Shown here: piece after piece, positions 17,907 to 27,332 of the stretch
How the letters are laid out: every line of letters starts with the position of its first letter
Numbering within the stretch: the first letter of the stretch is position 1
Source of the DNA: Phycisphaerales bacterium UBA7800
GTDB lineage: Bacteria > Planctomycetota > Phycisphaerae > Phycisphaerales > Phycisphaeraceae
Assembly (NCBI GenBank): GCA_002480565.1
Contig: DLCK01000084.1
Coordinates: 1-64,000, forward strand
Reading direction: 5' to 3'
DNA length: 64,000 nt
Position numbers and translations under genes: made by a program
Notes under the pieces: generated by a model
What the model saw: the letters and a program-made list of their open reading frames with translations, nothing else
Database searches by the model: none
What the model was told of the DNA's origin: nothing

Positions 17907-18344
17907 TTAAATCCGCCAGGCCTCACCACGCATGTTAATCGCGTTGCGAACCTTGTCGTTATTGGCAAACAAAAACCGGATGTACTGACGTGGGATAATG
18001 GACTGCAAAAGTTCATCCGCTTCAAAAGCTTTGTCCATGCGATCCGGATCAGGACGAATGAACACATGCTCGTCATCCATCAACAAATCAACCGCATCAC
18101 GCCAGATTTCCATGCGCTCGTCAGATGTTAAAGGGGCAAGTCCCTGGGTATGTCGTTCCTGATCAATCCGATCGGTGTAGGCCATCCGCTGCGTGGTATG
18201 CACACCTGGTAAGGTCACCACCACGCCTGTCCCGGTGAAGACCGTAGCGATACCAATATGACAGGATTCGTCCTTCTCCTGGGAACCGGGCACTGTCAGT
18301 GGTTCACCGATAAACTTGACTTCCATCAGTCGTCTGCTTTCCAT
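17907..18344 (-). CDS. small protein of unknown function, partner of the next gene
   Basis: This is a protein of about 145 residues from the ATG at 18344 (MESRRLMEVKFIGEPL); starts at 18392 or 18326 are also possible. It has no signal peptide, membrane segment or recognised motif. The C-terminal half is charged and helical (IRPDPDRMDKAFEADELL) and ends KVRNAINMRGEAWRI. It is the first gene of a two-gene unit with 16389-17891. No function is assigned. Confidence 0.7.
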   Translation of the reverse strand: MESRRLMEVKFIGEPLTVPGSQEKDESCHIGIATVFTGTGVVVTLPGVHTTQRMAYTDRIDQERHTQGLAPLTSDERMEIWRDAVDLLMDDEHVFIRPDPDRMDKAFEADELLQSIIPRQYIRFLFANNDKVRNAINMRGEAWRI

Positions 18345-18577
18345 AACACTCACAGGGGCGCATGGTGTCCTGTTGCGTGCCCACCCGTACAAAAAAATGC
18401 CCGAGTGTTACTCTGCTGCACATGCAGTCGTTGAACATCCTGACTTTGACGTCTGATTGGCCATTGCCATAGCACGTAGACGCCTTGGTAAAAGCGTAAC
18501 AATACCTCCCCATGCTTGGCAGATCAATAGAAGGACTCAATCCATGTCAATAATGGTCAAAAAGCTTGGATAATGGA

Positions 18578-20488
18578 TCATTTTTCCACAGGCACAACGA
18601 TGCCACGCATGATGATGTTTTGTGCGAAGACAAAGACGATAAATGTTGGGATGGCAGCAATCATCAAGGATGCAAAGACCACGCCCTGGGTACTGTCAGT
18701 CTGCAACTGGTACAGCCAGACCATCAATGTCCACATGCTGTCGTCCTGACAGGTGAGCAGCGCAAACATGAAATTGGCATACGCATGATTAAATGCCTGC
18801 AATGCGATGACCGCAAGAATGGGTTTGGACAAGTTCATGGTGATCTGCCAGAACATCACCCATTCGTTGGCACCATCGAGTCCAGCCGACTCATACAGCT
18901 CCTTGGGCAATGAATCAAAGAACCCCTTAAGCAGGAAAATACTGTATCCGTTAGCAAGCGTTGGCAGAATCAATGCTGCAAAGGTATTGAGTAAGCCAAG
19001 CTCTCGAAGCATCAGGAAGTTTGGAATCTGTGTCACCATCGGCGGGAAGGCCATCGTGAGCATCAGGAACAAAAGCACCTTGTACGTCGAAGGCATCTTG
19101 TAACGACTCATAGCATAGGCAGCCATCGGATTGACGATCAATGCTGAGATGATTGCAAGCAGACAGTAAACCACCGTGTTAAAAACCCCACGTCCGTGCA
19201 GGACGATGTAGTTAAACACGGTGACATAATTACGGATGGCAAATTCCCATTTGAGTTTGCCTGTGTTCTCTAAAAACAACCGGTAATGCCACTGTTTTTG
19301 AGGGGTCTGTATATCTGCCACCGATTGATAGGTTGTGCCAAGTTGGTCATTGATTTTTTCGACAGAGCCAAAACGTTCAAGTAGATAATCAGCGAATCGA
19401 AAATCCACACAGTCAATACGGATGGCATCGATCGGAATGATCAACCGCTCACCGTTGGCAGGATCAACCCAACCTTCAATCATGTTCTGCCAGTCGACGA
19501 GACGTTGGGCAGTGGTGAATTGCATCCCCCCCATGGGAACTTGATCAAAACTTTTGAAGTCTACAGCATAGGTTTGATTGAGCTTTTGCAGACTGGCATA
19601 GCGTGCTTTGAGAAACCGTGTAAAGATTGGTCTGGCGGATTCGTCTGCCGTGAGCCACAGCAGATTGACGGTTTGCCGAACAAAGTTTTTCCAATCTTCC
19701 TTTTGCAATTCAGACCCATCAGCCGGAAACTCGCGTGTGAGATAAACCTGTTGATAGTTGTTGTAGTTGGTCTGATGCGCTTTGTTGTACTCTGCAATAT
19801 CACGGGTGTATTGTGTTTTGAGAAACAGACTGCGATACATGCCTGCCACACTCGGATAAAAGCGATACACATCAGGGGCGGTTTGATAGAACTGTGCGAG
19901 TCGTTGATCCAATGGCGATTGTGTCGGAATCTGGCGTCGCTGAATCATCGGTTGTGGTCGGATAATAAAATGACTCCAGCCGGTGTATTCAGTCCCCAAG
20001 GCTTCATTCACTGCATGGATATCACCTTGATATGTCTCAGCAAGTTCACTCATCAGATCGCGCAGCATCAACGGTTGGACCGTTTTGGTAACCGGCATTT
20101 CCATCATGCCCACCATGCTTGTGTGCGTGTTCAGGTTTGCCTGTTGTAAATAGTCATCCCATGCATCGACTAGTTGATCGTTGATTTGCGTGGGCAGCTT
20201 GGCTGTTTCAAAGCTCGAATCTTCCACATCGTAAGTGAGTTTGAACAGATCCATCTTCTCGTTAAATAAACCTTCAAGGTACTTTCGATACAGCGTGTCC
20301 TGTTGTGTGAGAAAGCCCGGGACGACGCGCAGTTCGTTTAAGTCCACGGAGCTTTTGGTGCTGCCGGCAATCATCAGCATAAAGGGGTAGACCATGGTGA
20401 CGGACCCTAAAATCAGCAGCAGATATATCCCGCTGATGAGGAGTCGGACCTTGAAGTTTTTGCGACCAATGGTTGAAATCATGGGCAT
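18578..20488 (-). CDS. carbohydrate ABC permease (MalG type) with large periplasmic insertion
   Basis: This 636-residue protein is twice the usual MalG length. A first membrane segment (about 15-38) is followed by a predicted periplasmic region of about 380 residues, then the normal permease core from about residue 420. The EAA loop reads ELYESAGLDGANEWVMFWQI and ends at VPVEK. The insertion holds four degenerate copies of a motif like FLKARYASLQKLNQTYAVDF, including YLLERFGSVEKINDQLGTTY. Similar LN-x-x-x-GT-x-Y motifs occur in some glycosidases. It follows the SBP-permease fusion gene and should pair with it in one importer. Confidence 0.85.
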   Translation of the reverse strand: MPMISTIGRKNFKVRLLISGIYLLLILGSVTMVYPFMLMIAGSTKSSVDLNELRVVPGFLTQQDTLYRKYLEGLFNEKMDLFKLTYDVEDSSFETAKLPTQINDQLVDAWDDYLQQANLNTHTSMVGMMEMPVTKTVQPLMLRDLMSELAETYQGDIHAVNEALGTEYTGWSHFIIRPQPMIQRRQIPTQSPLDQRLAQFYQTAPDVYRFYPSVAGMYRSLFLKTQYTRDIAEYNKAHQTNYNNYQQVYLTREFPADGSELQKEDWKNFVRQTVNLLWLTADESARPIFTRFLKARYASLQKLNQTYAVDFKSFDQVPMGGMQFTTAQRLVDWQNMIEGWVDPANGERLIIPIDAIRIDCVDFRFADYLLERFGSVEKINDQLGTTYQSVADIQTPQKQWHYRLFLENTGKLKWEFAIRNYVTVFNYIVLHGRGVFNTVVYCLLAIISALIVNPMAAYAMSRYKMPSTYKVLLFLMLTMAFPPMVTQIPNFLMLRELGLLNTFAALILPTLANGYSIFLLKGFFDSLPKELYESAGLDGANEWVMFWQITMNLSKPILAVIALQAFNHAYANFMFALLTCQDDSMWTLMVWLYQLQTDSTQGVVFASLMIAAIPTFIVFVFAQNIIMRGIVVPVEK

Positions 20489-20556
20489 GGTGAACGATCC
20501 CGTTTATCTTAAAACATCCTGTATTTCAAGGACTTTTTGCATGTATATCCGTTGAA

Positions 20557-23337
20557 CTATTTCTTGCCGGTAGTCTTGAATTCCAATCGGCTAAGGATGC
20601 GTAACTGGTAGACTGTAAAGCCGATCATCATAAAGCCCAGTAACCACGCCATCGCAGTTGCCGGCCCCATTCGCAGATACGTAAAGGCTTCATAGAAAAT
20701 TTTCAGACCCGCGACTTCGGTGTTGGCTCCCCCTGCTGTTAATGCAAGAATATTGGCTGACGACATCCATGCCCCGATGAACACTCCCACGAAATTGATG
20801 ATCACCAGTGGCTTGAGAATCGGGAAGACAACAAACAAAATCTTGTCGACAAAACCCGCGCCATCCAGGTCGGCTGCTTCGTAGTAGTCATCGGGAATGC
20901 CTTTGAGCGCTGCAAGGTAAATCAAACAGCCTGGCCCCATCCCTGCCCAGACCATCGGGATCACACAGGCGATCATGGCCGTGTTACTGTTACTGAGCCA
21001 TTGATACGGTTCAGGCAGCGTGTCAAAAAGACGAGGGACAAAGCCAACCGCCCATTGTCCGACTGACTCTCCACGTGGGAAGAGTATCGGCGAGCCCAGG
21101 GAGACGATGGCAAATCCAAACATCAATCCGGCGAGGACAAATCCTATTGCAGCTTTGTTTGATTCATGGAAATACAACCGCTTGGCAAACATCAAACAGC
21201 TGATCAATAAAACCACCCCACCCACGACATACACAATGGCAGGAATATGCATCAACACTCGGTTAAGCGCGCCGGACTCGGAAGGTGCATAGAACATTTT
21301 CCAAAGCAGTAACGTCACCAAGCCGGTAATGACGGCTGGCAGATAGAAAATAGTCCGAAACAGAAGCTTGCCTTTGGGGACTTCCTGCAGCAGAATCGCC
21401 AGGATCACCGGCGGCAAAAACGTCAGCGAGATAATCAGAAAACAGTAGCGAAGCGAGTTGTAAACGGCCTGCCACCATTCCACATCAAAGAGGACATTGC
21501 CAAAGTTATCCAAGCCGGTGAACTTGGAATTGCCCATGATGTTGTAGTCCATAAAAGCCATCACTGAACCGCGGAGCAGTGGAACGTAATGCCACATCAA
21601 CACCGTGAGTAAAGCAGGTATCAGCAGCAGATAGGCCGACCAATATTTTTTAAACCCCCAGCGAACCTGCTTGCCATCGACAGCAGTGCTGGGAGGGGTG
21701 AAGGTCTGAATGACTTTGCGGAACACCAAGGCAAAAGCAACGACAATCAACAGCAAGACCACCGCAGCAGTTGTGCGTCGGGTTTGCACCTGCCTGGGTG
21801 TGAGGATGCCGATCATTTTTTCATTGGCTTTTGCGACGGCTTGATCCAACAGTGCCTTGAGTTGTTCATGCCGTGTTGCCTGATCGTCACTTAACTCACC
21901 GTTTTTGAGCATCTGTTCAGCCTGCTGAAGAGGCAGCGTCATCATGTCATAGGCCACGTTACTATTTCGGCCATAGGGTTCAGGTTTACCGGTATTGACT
22001 GCAATTTCAAAGGTCTTTGCCCATCCTCTTGGGGTGAGACGAATCACATCCTGATAGCCATAACGCGCAAGGTATTTGGGATTCACAAACCGGCCGAGTC
22101 CCCCTTCGACCATCATGCGAGTTTTAATTTGGGTTGCTTCATCAGAGTCGTAATACCAGATGTATTCAAAGGCAGCATCGCGCACTGCGGGGTGTTTGAT
22201 TCCTGCGTACATCCCCATCATGCGACTGTTGAGTTCACCGCCTCGCATGCGATTGCCATCTTGATCTTCAGGGCCAAGCGGGACAGGTACCATGCCCGTG
22301 ACATCAGGATTGATCGTGGAGAACAGCTTCTCGTCGATGTAGGCGAAGGTCATCCCGATCTTGCCTTCATTCCATTTGGTACTTGCCCCAGCGGTATCCT
22401 TGGAACTGTAACCGCGGCGAATCAGATCGTTGTCATCAATCCATTTTTGAGCACTCAATTGCGTGTAAAAGTCCAACGCCTTGACGGCCCCATCAGAGTT
22501 AAACACACATCGCCATTGATCTGTCGTTTCGTCATAGCTCATCACCTCGCCACCAGCAGACCAAAGGAACGTCACCCAGAACCATGACTCATGCTTACCA
22601 CGCCCCAGCAACATGCCATACTGATCCACAGCAGGCTTGGTGAGTTTTTGTGCTGCATCAAATAACTGATCCCAAGTCCAATTCAAATCTGGATAGGAAA
22701 TTTTATTTTCATCAAAAAGGTCTTTGCGAAAGAGCAGAACCTTGCCCAGAGCGCCACCGTAAGGCATCGCCCAGACATGCTTATCACCGGCGGGTCCCTT
22801 GCGTTTAATGACCGGCCAGATTTTGTCATGCACCCGTTGCTTTAACTCCTCTTGCGGGAGTTGATCGACCCATTGATCCATCGGATATAAAAAACCATTG
22901 CGGATGTAGGTATCACTTTTACGAAAGTTCACATAAAGCACATCCGGCGCCATGTTGCCTGCGATAGCCAACAAGTCCGTCTCGACACTTTCAACTTTCA
23001 AACCTGAAAAGCGATGCAACTCAATCTGGACATTGTCCCAGTTGTAATCGCCATACGTCTTGGGATCGGCTTTGTACCGCTTGGCATACTTGGTTTTGAA
23101 GATATCCGCATAACGCTTTTTGAACTGCTTGACCGCAGCCACATCCGCCCGCGATGCCGTATCCGTCTTAGAGGGGTCCGGCAGGTTGGCGACGGTCAAA
23201 TGAATAATGGTCACGCCATCACGAACTTCAATTTCACCGGCATCAGCGGGAACATGACACAATCCGATGATAATCAGGAGCAACATCCCCAAAATGGATC
23301 TGCCTGCGAATTGCTGCCTGAAGATTTGAGTCATCAT
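20557..23337 (-). CDS. fused solute-binding protein and ABC sugar permease (MalF type)
   Basis: This 926-residue protein joins two parts that are normally separate. Residues 1-34 are a signal sequence; about 40-510 are a family-1 type extracellular solute-binding domain. A membrane segment at about 526-546 (TAAVVLLLIVVAFALVF) then leads to a MalF-like permease (about 575-926) with the EAA loop DDYYEAADLDGAGFVDKILF. The binding protein is thus tethered to its own channel. No ATPase gene is present, so a shared MsmX/UgpC-like ATPase elsewhere is inferred. The downstream permease at 18578 is the other half. Confidence 0.9.
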   Translation of the reverse strand: MMTQIFRQQFAGRSILGMLLLIIIGLCHVPADAGEIEVRDGVTIIHLTVANLPDPSKTDTASRADVAAVKQFKKRYADIFKTKYAKRYKADPKTYGDYNWDNVQIELHRFSGLKVESVETDLLAIAGNMAPDVLYVNFRKSDTYIRNGFLYPMDQWVDQLPQEELKQRVHDKIWPVIKRKGPAGDKHVWAMPYGGALGKVLLFRKDLFDENKISYPDLNWTWDQLFDAAQKLTKPAVDQYGMLLGRGKHESWFWVTFLWSAGGEVMSYDETTDQWRCVFNSDGAVKALDFYTQLSAQKWIDDNDLIRRGYSSKDTAGASTKWNEGKIGMTFAYIDEKLFSTINPDVTGMVPVPLGPEDQDGNRMRGGELNSRMMGMYAGIKHPAVRDAAFEYIWYYDSDEATQIKTRMMVEGGLGRFVNPKYLARYGYQDVIRLTPRGWAKTFEIAVNTGKPEPYGRNSNVAYDMMTLPLQQAEQMLKNGELSDDQATRHEQLKALLDQAVAKANEKMIGILTPRQVQTRRTTAAVVLLLIVVAFALVFRKVIQTFTPPSTAVDGKQVRWGFKKYWSAYLLLIPALLTVLMWHYVPLLRGSVMAFMDYNIMGNSKFTGLDNFGNVLFDVEWWQAVYNSLRYCFLIISLTFLPPVILAILLQEVPKGKLLFRTIFYLPAVITGLVTLLLWKMFYAPSESGALNRVLMHIPAIVYVVGGVVLLISCLMFAKRLYFHESNKAAIGFVLAGLMFGFAIVSLGSPILFPRGESVGQWAVGFVPRLFDTLPEPYQWLSNSNTAMIACVIPMVWAGMGPGCLIYLAALKGIPDDYYEAADLDGAGFVDKILFVVFPILKPLVIINFVGVFIGAWMSSANILALTAGGANTEVAGLKIFYEAFTYLRMGPATAMAWLLGFMMIGFTVYQLRILSRLEFKTTGKK

Positions 23338-23491
23338 GCTATTTACTCCATCACATGCGATAGTCAGTTGAAATTATACACACCTCTTTTGTTTTTTCAA
23401 TGAATTAACTTTTATTTGTTCTTGTTTTCAACCACTATCACACTCAGATCGCGTGTGAAGTGTGTACACCGAACGTCAGACTGACATCCGG

Positions 23492-23511
23492 TGTTCATCA
23501 TAAAATGAACA
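23492..23511. promoter_or_regulatory. 20-bp palindrome upstream of the ABC transporter
   Basis: Perfect seven-base arms TGTTCAT and ATGAACA surround a six-base centre. It lies about 155 bases upstream of the transporter start. It could be an operator for a sugar-responsive regulator; this is inferred from symmetry and position. Confidence 0.4.
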
Positions 23512-23563
23512 ATTCGTGTAACTCATCCGCAGAGGAAATCGCCAATGCTCTATGCACGATCGT

Positions 23564-23578
23564 TGAGACATGATCTCA
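23564..23578. promoter_or_regulatory. 15-bp palindrome upstream of the ABC transporter
   Basis: TGAGA-CATGA-TCTCA has perfect five-base arms. It lies about 53 bases beyond the palindrome at 23492-23511 and may be part of the same control region. Confidence 0.3.
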
Positions 23579-23650
23579 CACCTGCGAGGAATGACGCAAG
23601 TGTAGACGAGGACTGATCTATCCAATTTTCGTATCTATGGCCTATCATGG

Positions 23651-23693
23651 CTGCGAGACTCTGTGATGCTGAATCGGTCACACAGTCTCGCAG
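23651..23693 (-). terminator. long hairpin after the glycosidase-like gene
   Basis: CTGCGAGACTCTGTGA (23651-23666) pairs with 23678-23693 over 16 positions with one mismatch and an 11-base loop. It starts 15 bases past the stop of the leftward gene ending at 23709. No T-run follows on that strand, so it may be a partial terminator or an mRNA-protecting stem that separates expression of the secreted enzyme from the transporter. Confidence 0.5.
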
Positions 23694-23708
23694 AACGTTC
23701 GATGCCCA

Positions 23709-26639
23709 TCACTGAGCGACGAGTCTGAATTTGCGATAGAGATATGGATACTTACCTTCGCCGATTCCTTCCGTGAGTCCCAGCCAATATCGGCGGCCTT
23801 TGCCATTGTTCTGGTTGACGATGAAGTTCATGCCAAACATTCGGCCAGAGATGGGTGAGAGCTTGCCCATTTGATCCCACGGGATAGACAAGCGGTATCG
23901 GGTGACATCGGCATCACGGGTAATGTTCACAATCGCACCGGGAACAATCGCCCCCATTGGATGCTTGGCCGTATGCGTGAACGCCAACTGTCCCCCGTTT
24001 GGCCCCAACCATGCGATTAGTTCAATGTCGTCGTTGTCGAAATCGAATACACCTTCACGAGCATTATTAAGTGTATCCAAAGCCAGTTGCAACGAGTCAC
24101 CATTCCAAGCACGGAAATGTGCTGCGTCTTGCACATGCACAGGGTCAGTCACGTCTGCTGCGAAATGGAAATATTTTTCGTCATAGGCACAATTAAATCG
24201 ACCACTCAAATCCTTGGCAGACTCCCAACCAATGTTTGGGTCCGGTGGATAGATTGACTCACGATTTCCAAGAGTAATGGCATTATCATCAGTCAACAGA
24301 TTCGATGCTGAAACATGCTCGACTTCTTTTTGACGGCAAGCCAGCAGACTCCCCTGCTCAATGCGATGTGTCACCGTGCCTTGGGGAGTGACGGCCTGTA
24401 ATGACAAATCACTATCAACAAGTTGAGATGACACCCTCAATGTGACCGAGTGCGTCTGACCAGGCTGCATGGTGAAGCTCCGATCAGTCCCACCCTCAAT
24501 GGCCAATCGTACCGACAAGGCTTGTTCCAAATTATTTTGCACAAATGTCACCAACTCTTTTCCATCACACAGGAATGGCGTGAGCATCACAGGTGGTAAG
24601 TCAATGCGGGTATGACCGAGTTCTTCAACCAGTTGATCTGCCGTCAAGTCATCGATGCGAATCCACACCGGTGTCGTACTCAAAGGAATCACGGTTTTGT
24701 TTTCTTTTTCCGTAAGTGTCACTGCATGTCCAAGCAGGTCCGTCACATGCACCTTGGCCATCGGCTGATCTATGAGTATCTGTTCGACATGCCCCTTGTA
24801 TCGCCATGCAGCAGCGAAAGGCAGGTTCCCGCTGTCAGTGAATGTGTAGACACGTAGATCAGATTCAAACACCGGCTTATAGGCAGTGGCATGCTCCAAC
24901 TGCCTGGCGATATTGGCGAAGAACACTGCAGCAGGTAAAGGTTCAAATTCACTTCGCCATAATCCGTATTGGTAATGCTCACGCTCATAACATCCTTGAG
25001 CCTTGAACCATAAAATTCTTTCAACCTCTGGCACGGACTTCATCAGGATCAACGCCCGCGCGACGTAGTCGGAATAAGTTTTAAAAATGTCACTATCCAA
25101 CGCTTCACGGGTGTCATAAGCCCAACCGATCTCCCCTGCCCAGAGACGCTTACTCGGTGATATTGCTGCCATATCCAACATACGTTGGCGAAGGTACGCA
25201 TCTGGCGCCACCGACCGAATGGCAGAACCGATGAAACGTGTCCCGGTATAGGGATGGACGGTCATAATGTCATAGACATCGCCACTGGCAGCATGTGCCT
25301 GATTGATGAATGTACTGTTTGCCTGATTGCCGGACGTGGCCATGCCCGCCACTGGAGTTTGCGGACTGGCTTGTGCAAAGGCTTTTCCTGCAACTGCCAA
25401 CACCTCACCGTATGCAGTGGCAGCATCAAGCAACGATGCCTGGAGATGTGATGGGTAAATCAGGTCAGGTTCATTTTCAATCTCCCATGCTTTGACACTG
25501 TCGGGCGCGTTTTGCCCCAACCAATCAATCATCCGTTGCAAAGCTGCAAAATCAACGGCGGGCTGGCCAGGTTTCCATGCCTGTTTCGGCTGTTTTTCGA
25601 GTACTTTCAAGCAAAACAGCACGGACAATTGATGCGCTTTAGCTTGATCGAACAAATCCGTTGGCAGTGCATATTGCCCGGACTTTCTTTCAAGCCATTT
25701 CCAAACATAAAAGGCTCTTAGCCACTTGATGCCAATGCGTGGCAAGGCCGCCATCTCCACACGACTGGCGTCCGGGTGGATACCAAAGGTGGCTTGCCTG
25801 GCCGTCACCACTGCTGGACGCTCCACGACACCAAAGGCTGTCATAGCTGAAGCAATGGGTTGATCGAGCTTAGTTTTAAAATCAGCATGGACTCGAAAAT
25901 AACCCTGAGTCATTTTCGAAAGTGCATCAAAGGACATGCGTTTACTGGTATTGGCAGATAATGTCATTGGGTATTGCTGCTGAGTGAGCACCTTGCCATA
26001 CCAGTCAACGGTGCGGACAAGCAAACTGCCTGTTTGTGATTGCTGCGTGCGATTACTCACTCCCACAGATAAAGGCTTGAGCGTTTCATCGACATAGAGC
26101 ATATTCCCCGGCGCGGCGGTGGTTGAAATTGACACCACCACGTCCTGCTGTGGTTGATAGTCCAAAGACTTGTTACCAGTATTGAGCATCAGGCCGTCTA
26201 TTTGTGTAACTGAGTCTTGAGGTTGATGAAGTTCCAGATACACATCTCTCTGACGATCCTGCATAGGCAAGTGAATGGAAAATTTTTGCCACTGCTTTGT
26301 CAACGTCATTTTCAATGGTTTACCAACCGGTCCATACCGTACATGTCGAACATGCAATTCGACGTGTCCCAAGCCAGTGACTGTTCGTGCCCAGAGACTC
26401 AAGCGATACGTTTTGCCAGGTTGAATCAACCCATAGACAATATCACTGTGATTGCTGGGGCGTGTGAGTTGCAAGACATATTTCCCGTCAGGCGCATCGT
26501 CACAAGCAACGCTTTGACCACCTAACCAGTTGGCAGAACCAGCTTCGAAAGATGTATCACCTGGAAACAGATTCTGCCCCGAGACAGAATCAACACTCAA
26601 TAAAGTCGTTGCTAAACACATTAAAATGAACCTGACCAT
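23709..26639 (-). CDS. secreted glycoside-hydrolase-like protein with CBM-like ends
   Basis: The ATG at 26639 is chosen because a clean signal peptide follows (MVRFILMCLATTLLSVDSVS) and AGGATT lies upstream; a further in-frame start at 26669 is less likely. The mature protein has an N-terminal carbohydrate-binding-like jelly roll (about 20-155). A beta-rich linker domain and a TIM-barrel-like catalytic region (about 280-590) follow, and the C-terminus is a CBM9-like domain (about 790-975). Candidate catalytic glutamates are in WEIENEPDL and WAGEIGW, as in clan GH-A enzymes. The exact family (GH39- or GH5-like) is uncertain. Confidence 0.8.
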   Translation of the reverse strand: MVRFILMCLATTLLSVDSVSGQNLFPGDTSFEAGSANWLGGQSVACDDAPDGKYVLQLTRPSNHSDIVYGLIQPGKTYRLSLWARTVTGLGHVELHVRHVRYGPVGKPLKMTLTKQWQKFSIHLPMQDRQRDVYLELHQPQDSVTQIDGLMLNTGNKSLDYQPQQDVVVSISTTAAPGNMLYVDETLKPLSVGVSNRTQQSQTGSLLVRTVDWYGKVLTQQQYPMTLSANTSKRMSFDALSKMTQGYFRVHADFKTKLDQPIASAMTAFGVVERPAVVTARQATFGIHPDASRVEMAALPRIGIKWLRAFYVWKWLERKSGQYALPTDLFDQAKAHQLSVLFCLKVLEKQPKQAWKPGQPAVDFAALQRMIDWLGQNAPDSVKAWEIENEPDLIYPSHLQASLLDAATAYGEVLAVAGKAFAQASPQTPVAGMATSGNQANSTFINQAHAASGDVYDIMTVHPYTGTRFIGSAIRSVAPDAYLRQRMLDMAAISPSKRLWAGEIGWAYDTREALDSDIFKTYSDYVARALILMKSVPEVERILWFKAQGCYEREHYQYGLWRSEFEPLPAAVFFANIARQLEHATAYKPVFESDLRVYTFTDSGNLPFAAAWRYKGHVEQILIDQPMAKVHVTDLLGHAVTLTEKENKTVIPLSTTPVWIRIDDLTADQLVEELGHTRIDLPPVMLTPFLCDGKELVTFVQNNLEQALSVRLAIEGGTDRSFTMQPGQTHSVTLRVSSQLVDSDLSLQAVTPQGTVTHRIEQGSLLACRQKEVEHVSASNLLTDDNAITLGNRESIYPPDPNIGWESAKDLSGRFNCAYDEKYFHFAADVTDPVHVQDAAHFRAWNGDSLQLALDTLNNAREGVFDFDNDDIELIAWLGPNGGQLAFTHTAKHPMGAIVPGAIVNITRDADVTRYRLSIPWDQMGKLSPISGRMFGMNFIVNQNNGKGRRYWLGLTEGIGEGKYPYLYRKFRLVAQ

Positions 26640-26711
26640 GAAATTAATCCTGTGATAAGCGCAGGGCATATTGCAATAACCTACCCGACAATAGACATGA
26701 TGAAATAAGAC

Positions 26712-27308
26712 TTATTCTGCCGATGCATGCACCGCATCGATTTTCAATTCACCGAGACTCGGCTGTTCGTGATTAAAGTAAATCCCCAAACTGGTGGTTT
26801 TGGGATTCAGCGATTTACCCGGTATTTTAAAGGTGTATACGGTCCAATCCGTGGTCCCTGCTAATGACGGGATAAGGTCGTGAACGCCGGGGCGATTGGG
26901 TGCGACCCATCCGAGCACAGGGGATTTCTTGCCGTCTTTCTGCCCGTATTGCAAGGCTCTGACATTGATCGTTCCCTTGCGGACATTCTCGGTGGCCAAG
27001 GTGACGGTGAATACATAATCATGTTTGCTATCGACGGGAAAAGGATTGGTGCGTATGAAGCGTCGCTCGGTAGTTCCTGGCTCGGTGAGTACAAAATACT
27101 GTTTACCTTCAGGCGCATTGAACGTCTCAAATCGGCCGGGTAATGCAAGGCCTTTCCATTGAGCGAACCCCCAGTATTTGTCCCCCTCTTCAAAACCGCC
27201 GTTGCGAACCAAATTAGGTTTTTTCTGCGGCGCTTCGTCCGCGGCTTGTAGCACGTCCACATTGATCATCAGACAGATGACAACAAGTACAGAGAACAAT
27301 CGAATCAT
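26712..27308 (-). CDS. secreted carbohydrate-binding-like protein
   Basis: This protein of about 198 residues starts at 27308 (MIRLFSVLVVICLMINV), with AGGATA just upstream, and has a signal peptide cleaved after about residue 23. The mature part opens NLVRNGGFEEGDKYWGF, the common start of CBM4/9-type jelly rolls, and looks like a single such domain. It resembles the N-terminal domain of the next gene (LFPGDTSFEAGSANW). It lies between the pseudopilin and the glycosidase-like gene and may bind the same polysaccharide outside the cell. Ligand unknown. Confidence 0.75.
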   Translation of the reverse strand: MIRLFSVLVVICLMINVDVLQAADEAPQKKPNLVRNGGFEEGDKYWGFAQWKGLALPGRFETFNAPEGKQYFVLTEPGTTERRFIRTNPFPVDSKHDYVFTVTLATENVRKGTINVRALQYGQKDGKKSPVLGWVAPNRPGVHDLIPSLAGTTDWTVYTFKIPGKSLNPKTTSLGIYFNHEQPSLGELKIDAVHASAE

Positions 27309-27332
27309 GGTGATATCCTTGCAAAAATTCAA

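Larger units (their letters stand above)
23338..23708. other. intergenic region between the glycosidase gene and the transporter
   Basis: This 371-base gap holds two palindromes (23492-23511 and 23564-23578) upstream of the transporter and a strong hairpin (23651-23693) just after the glycosidase-like gene. I see no gene in it. Confidence 0.5.
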
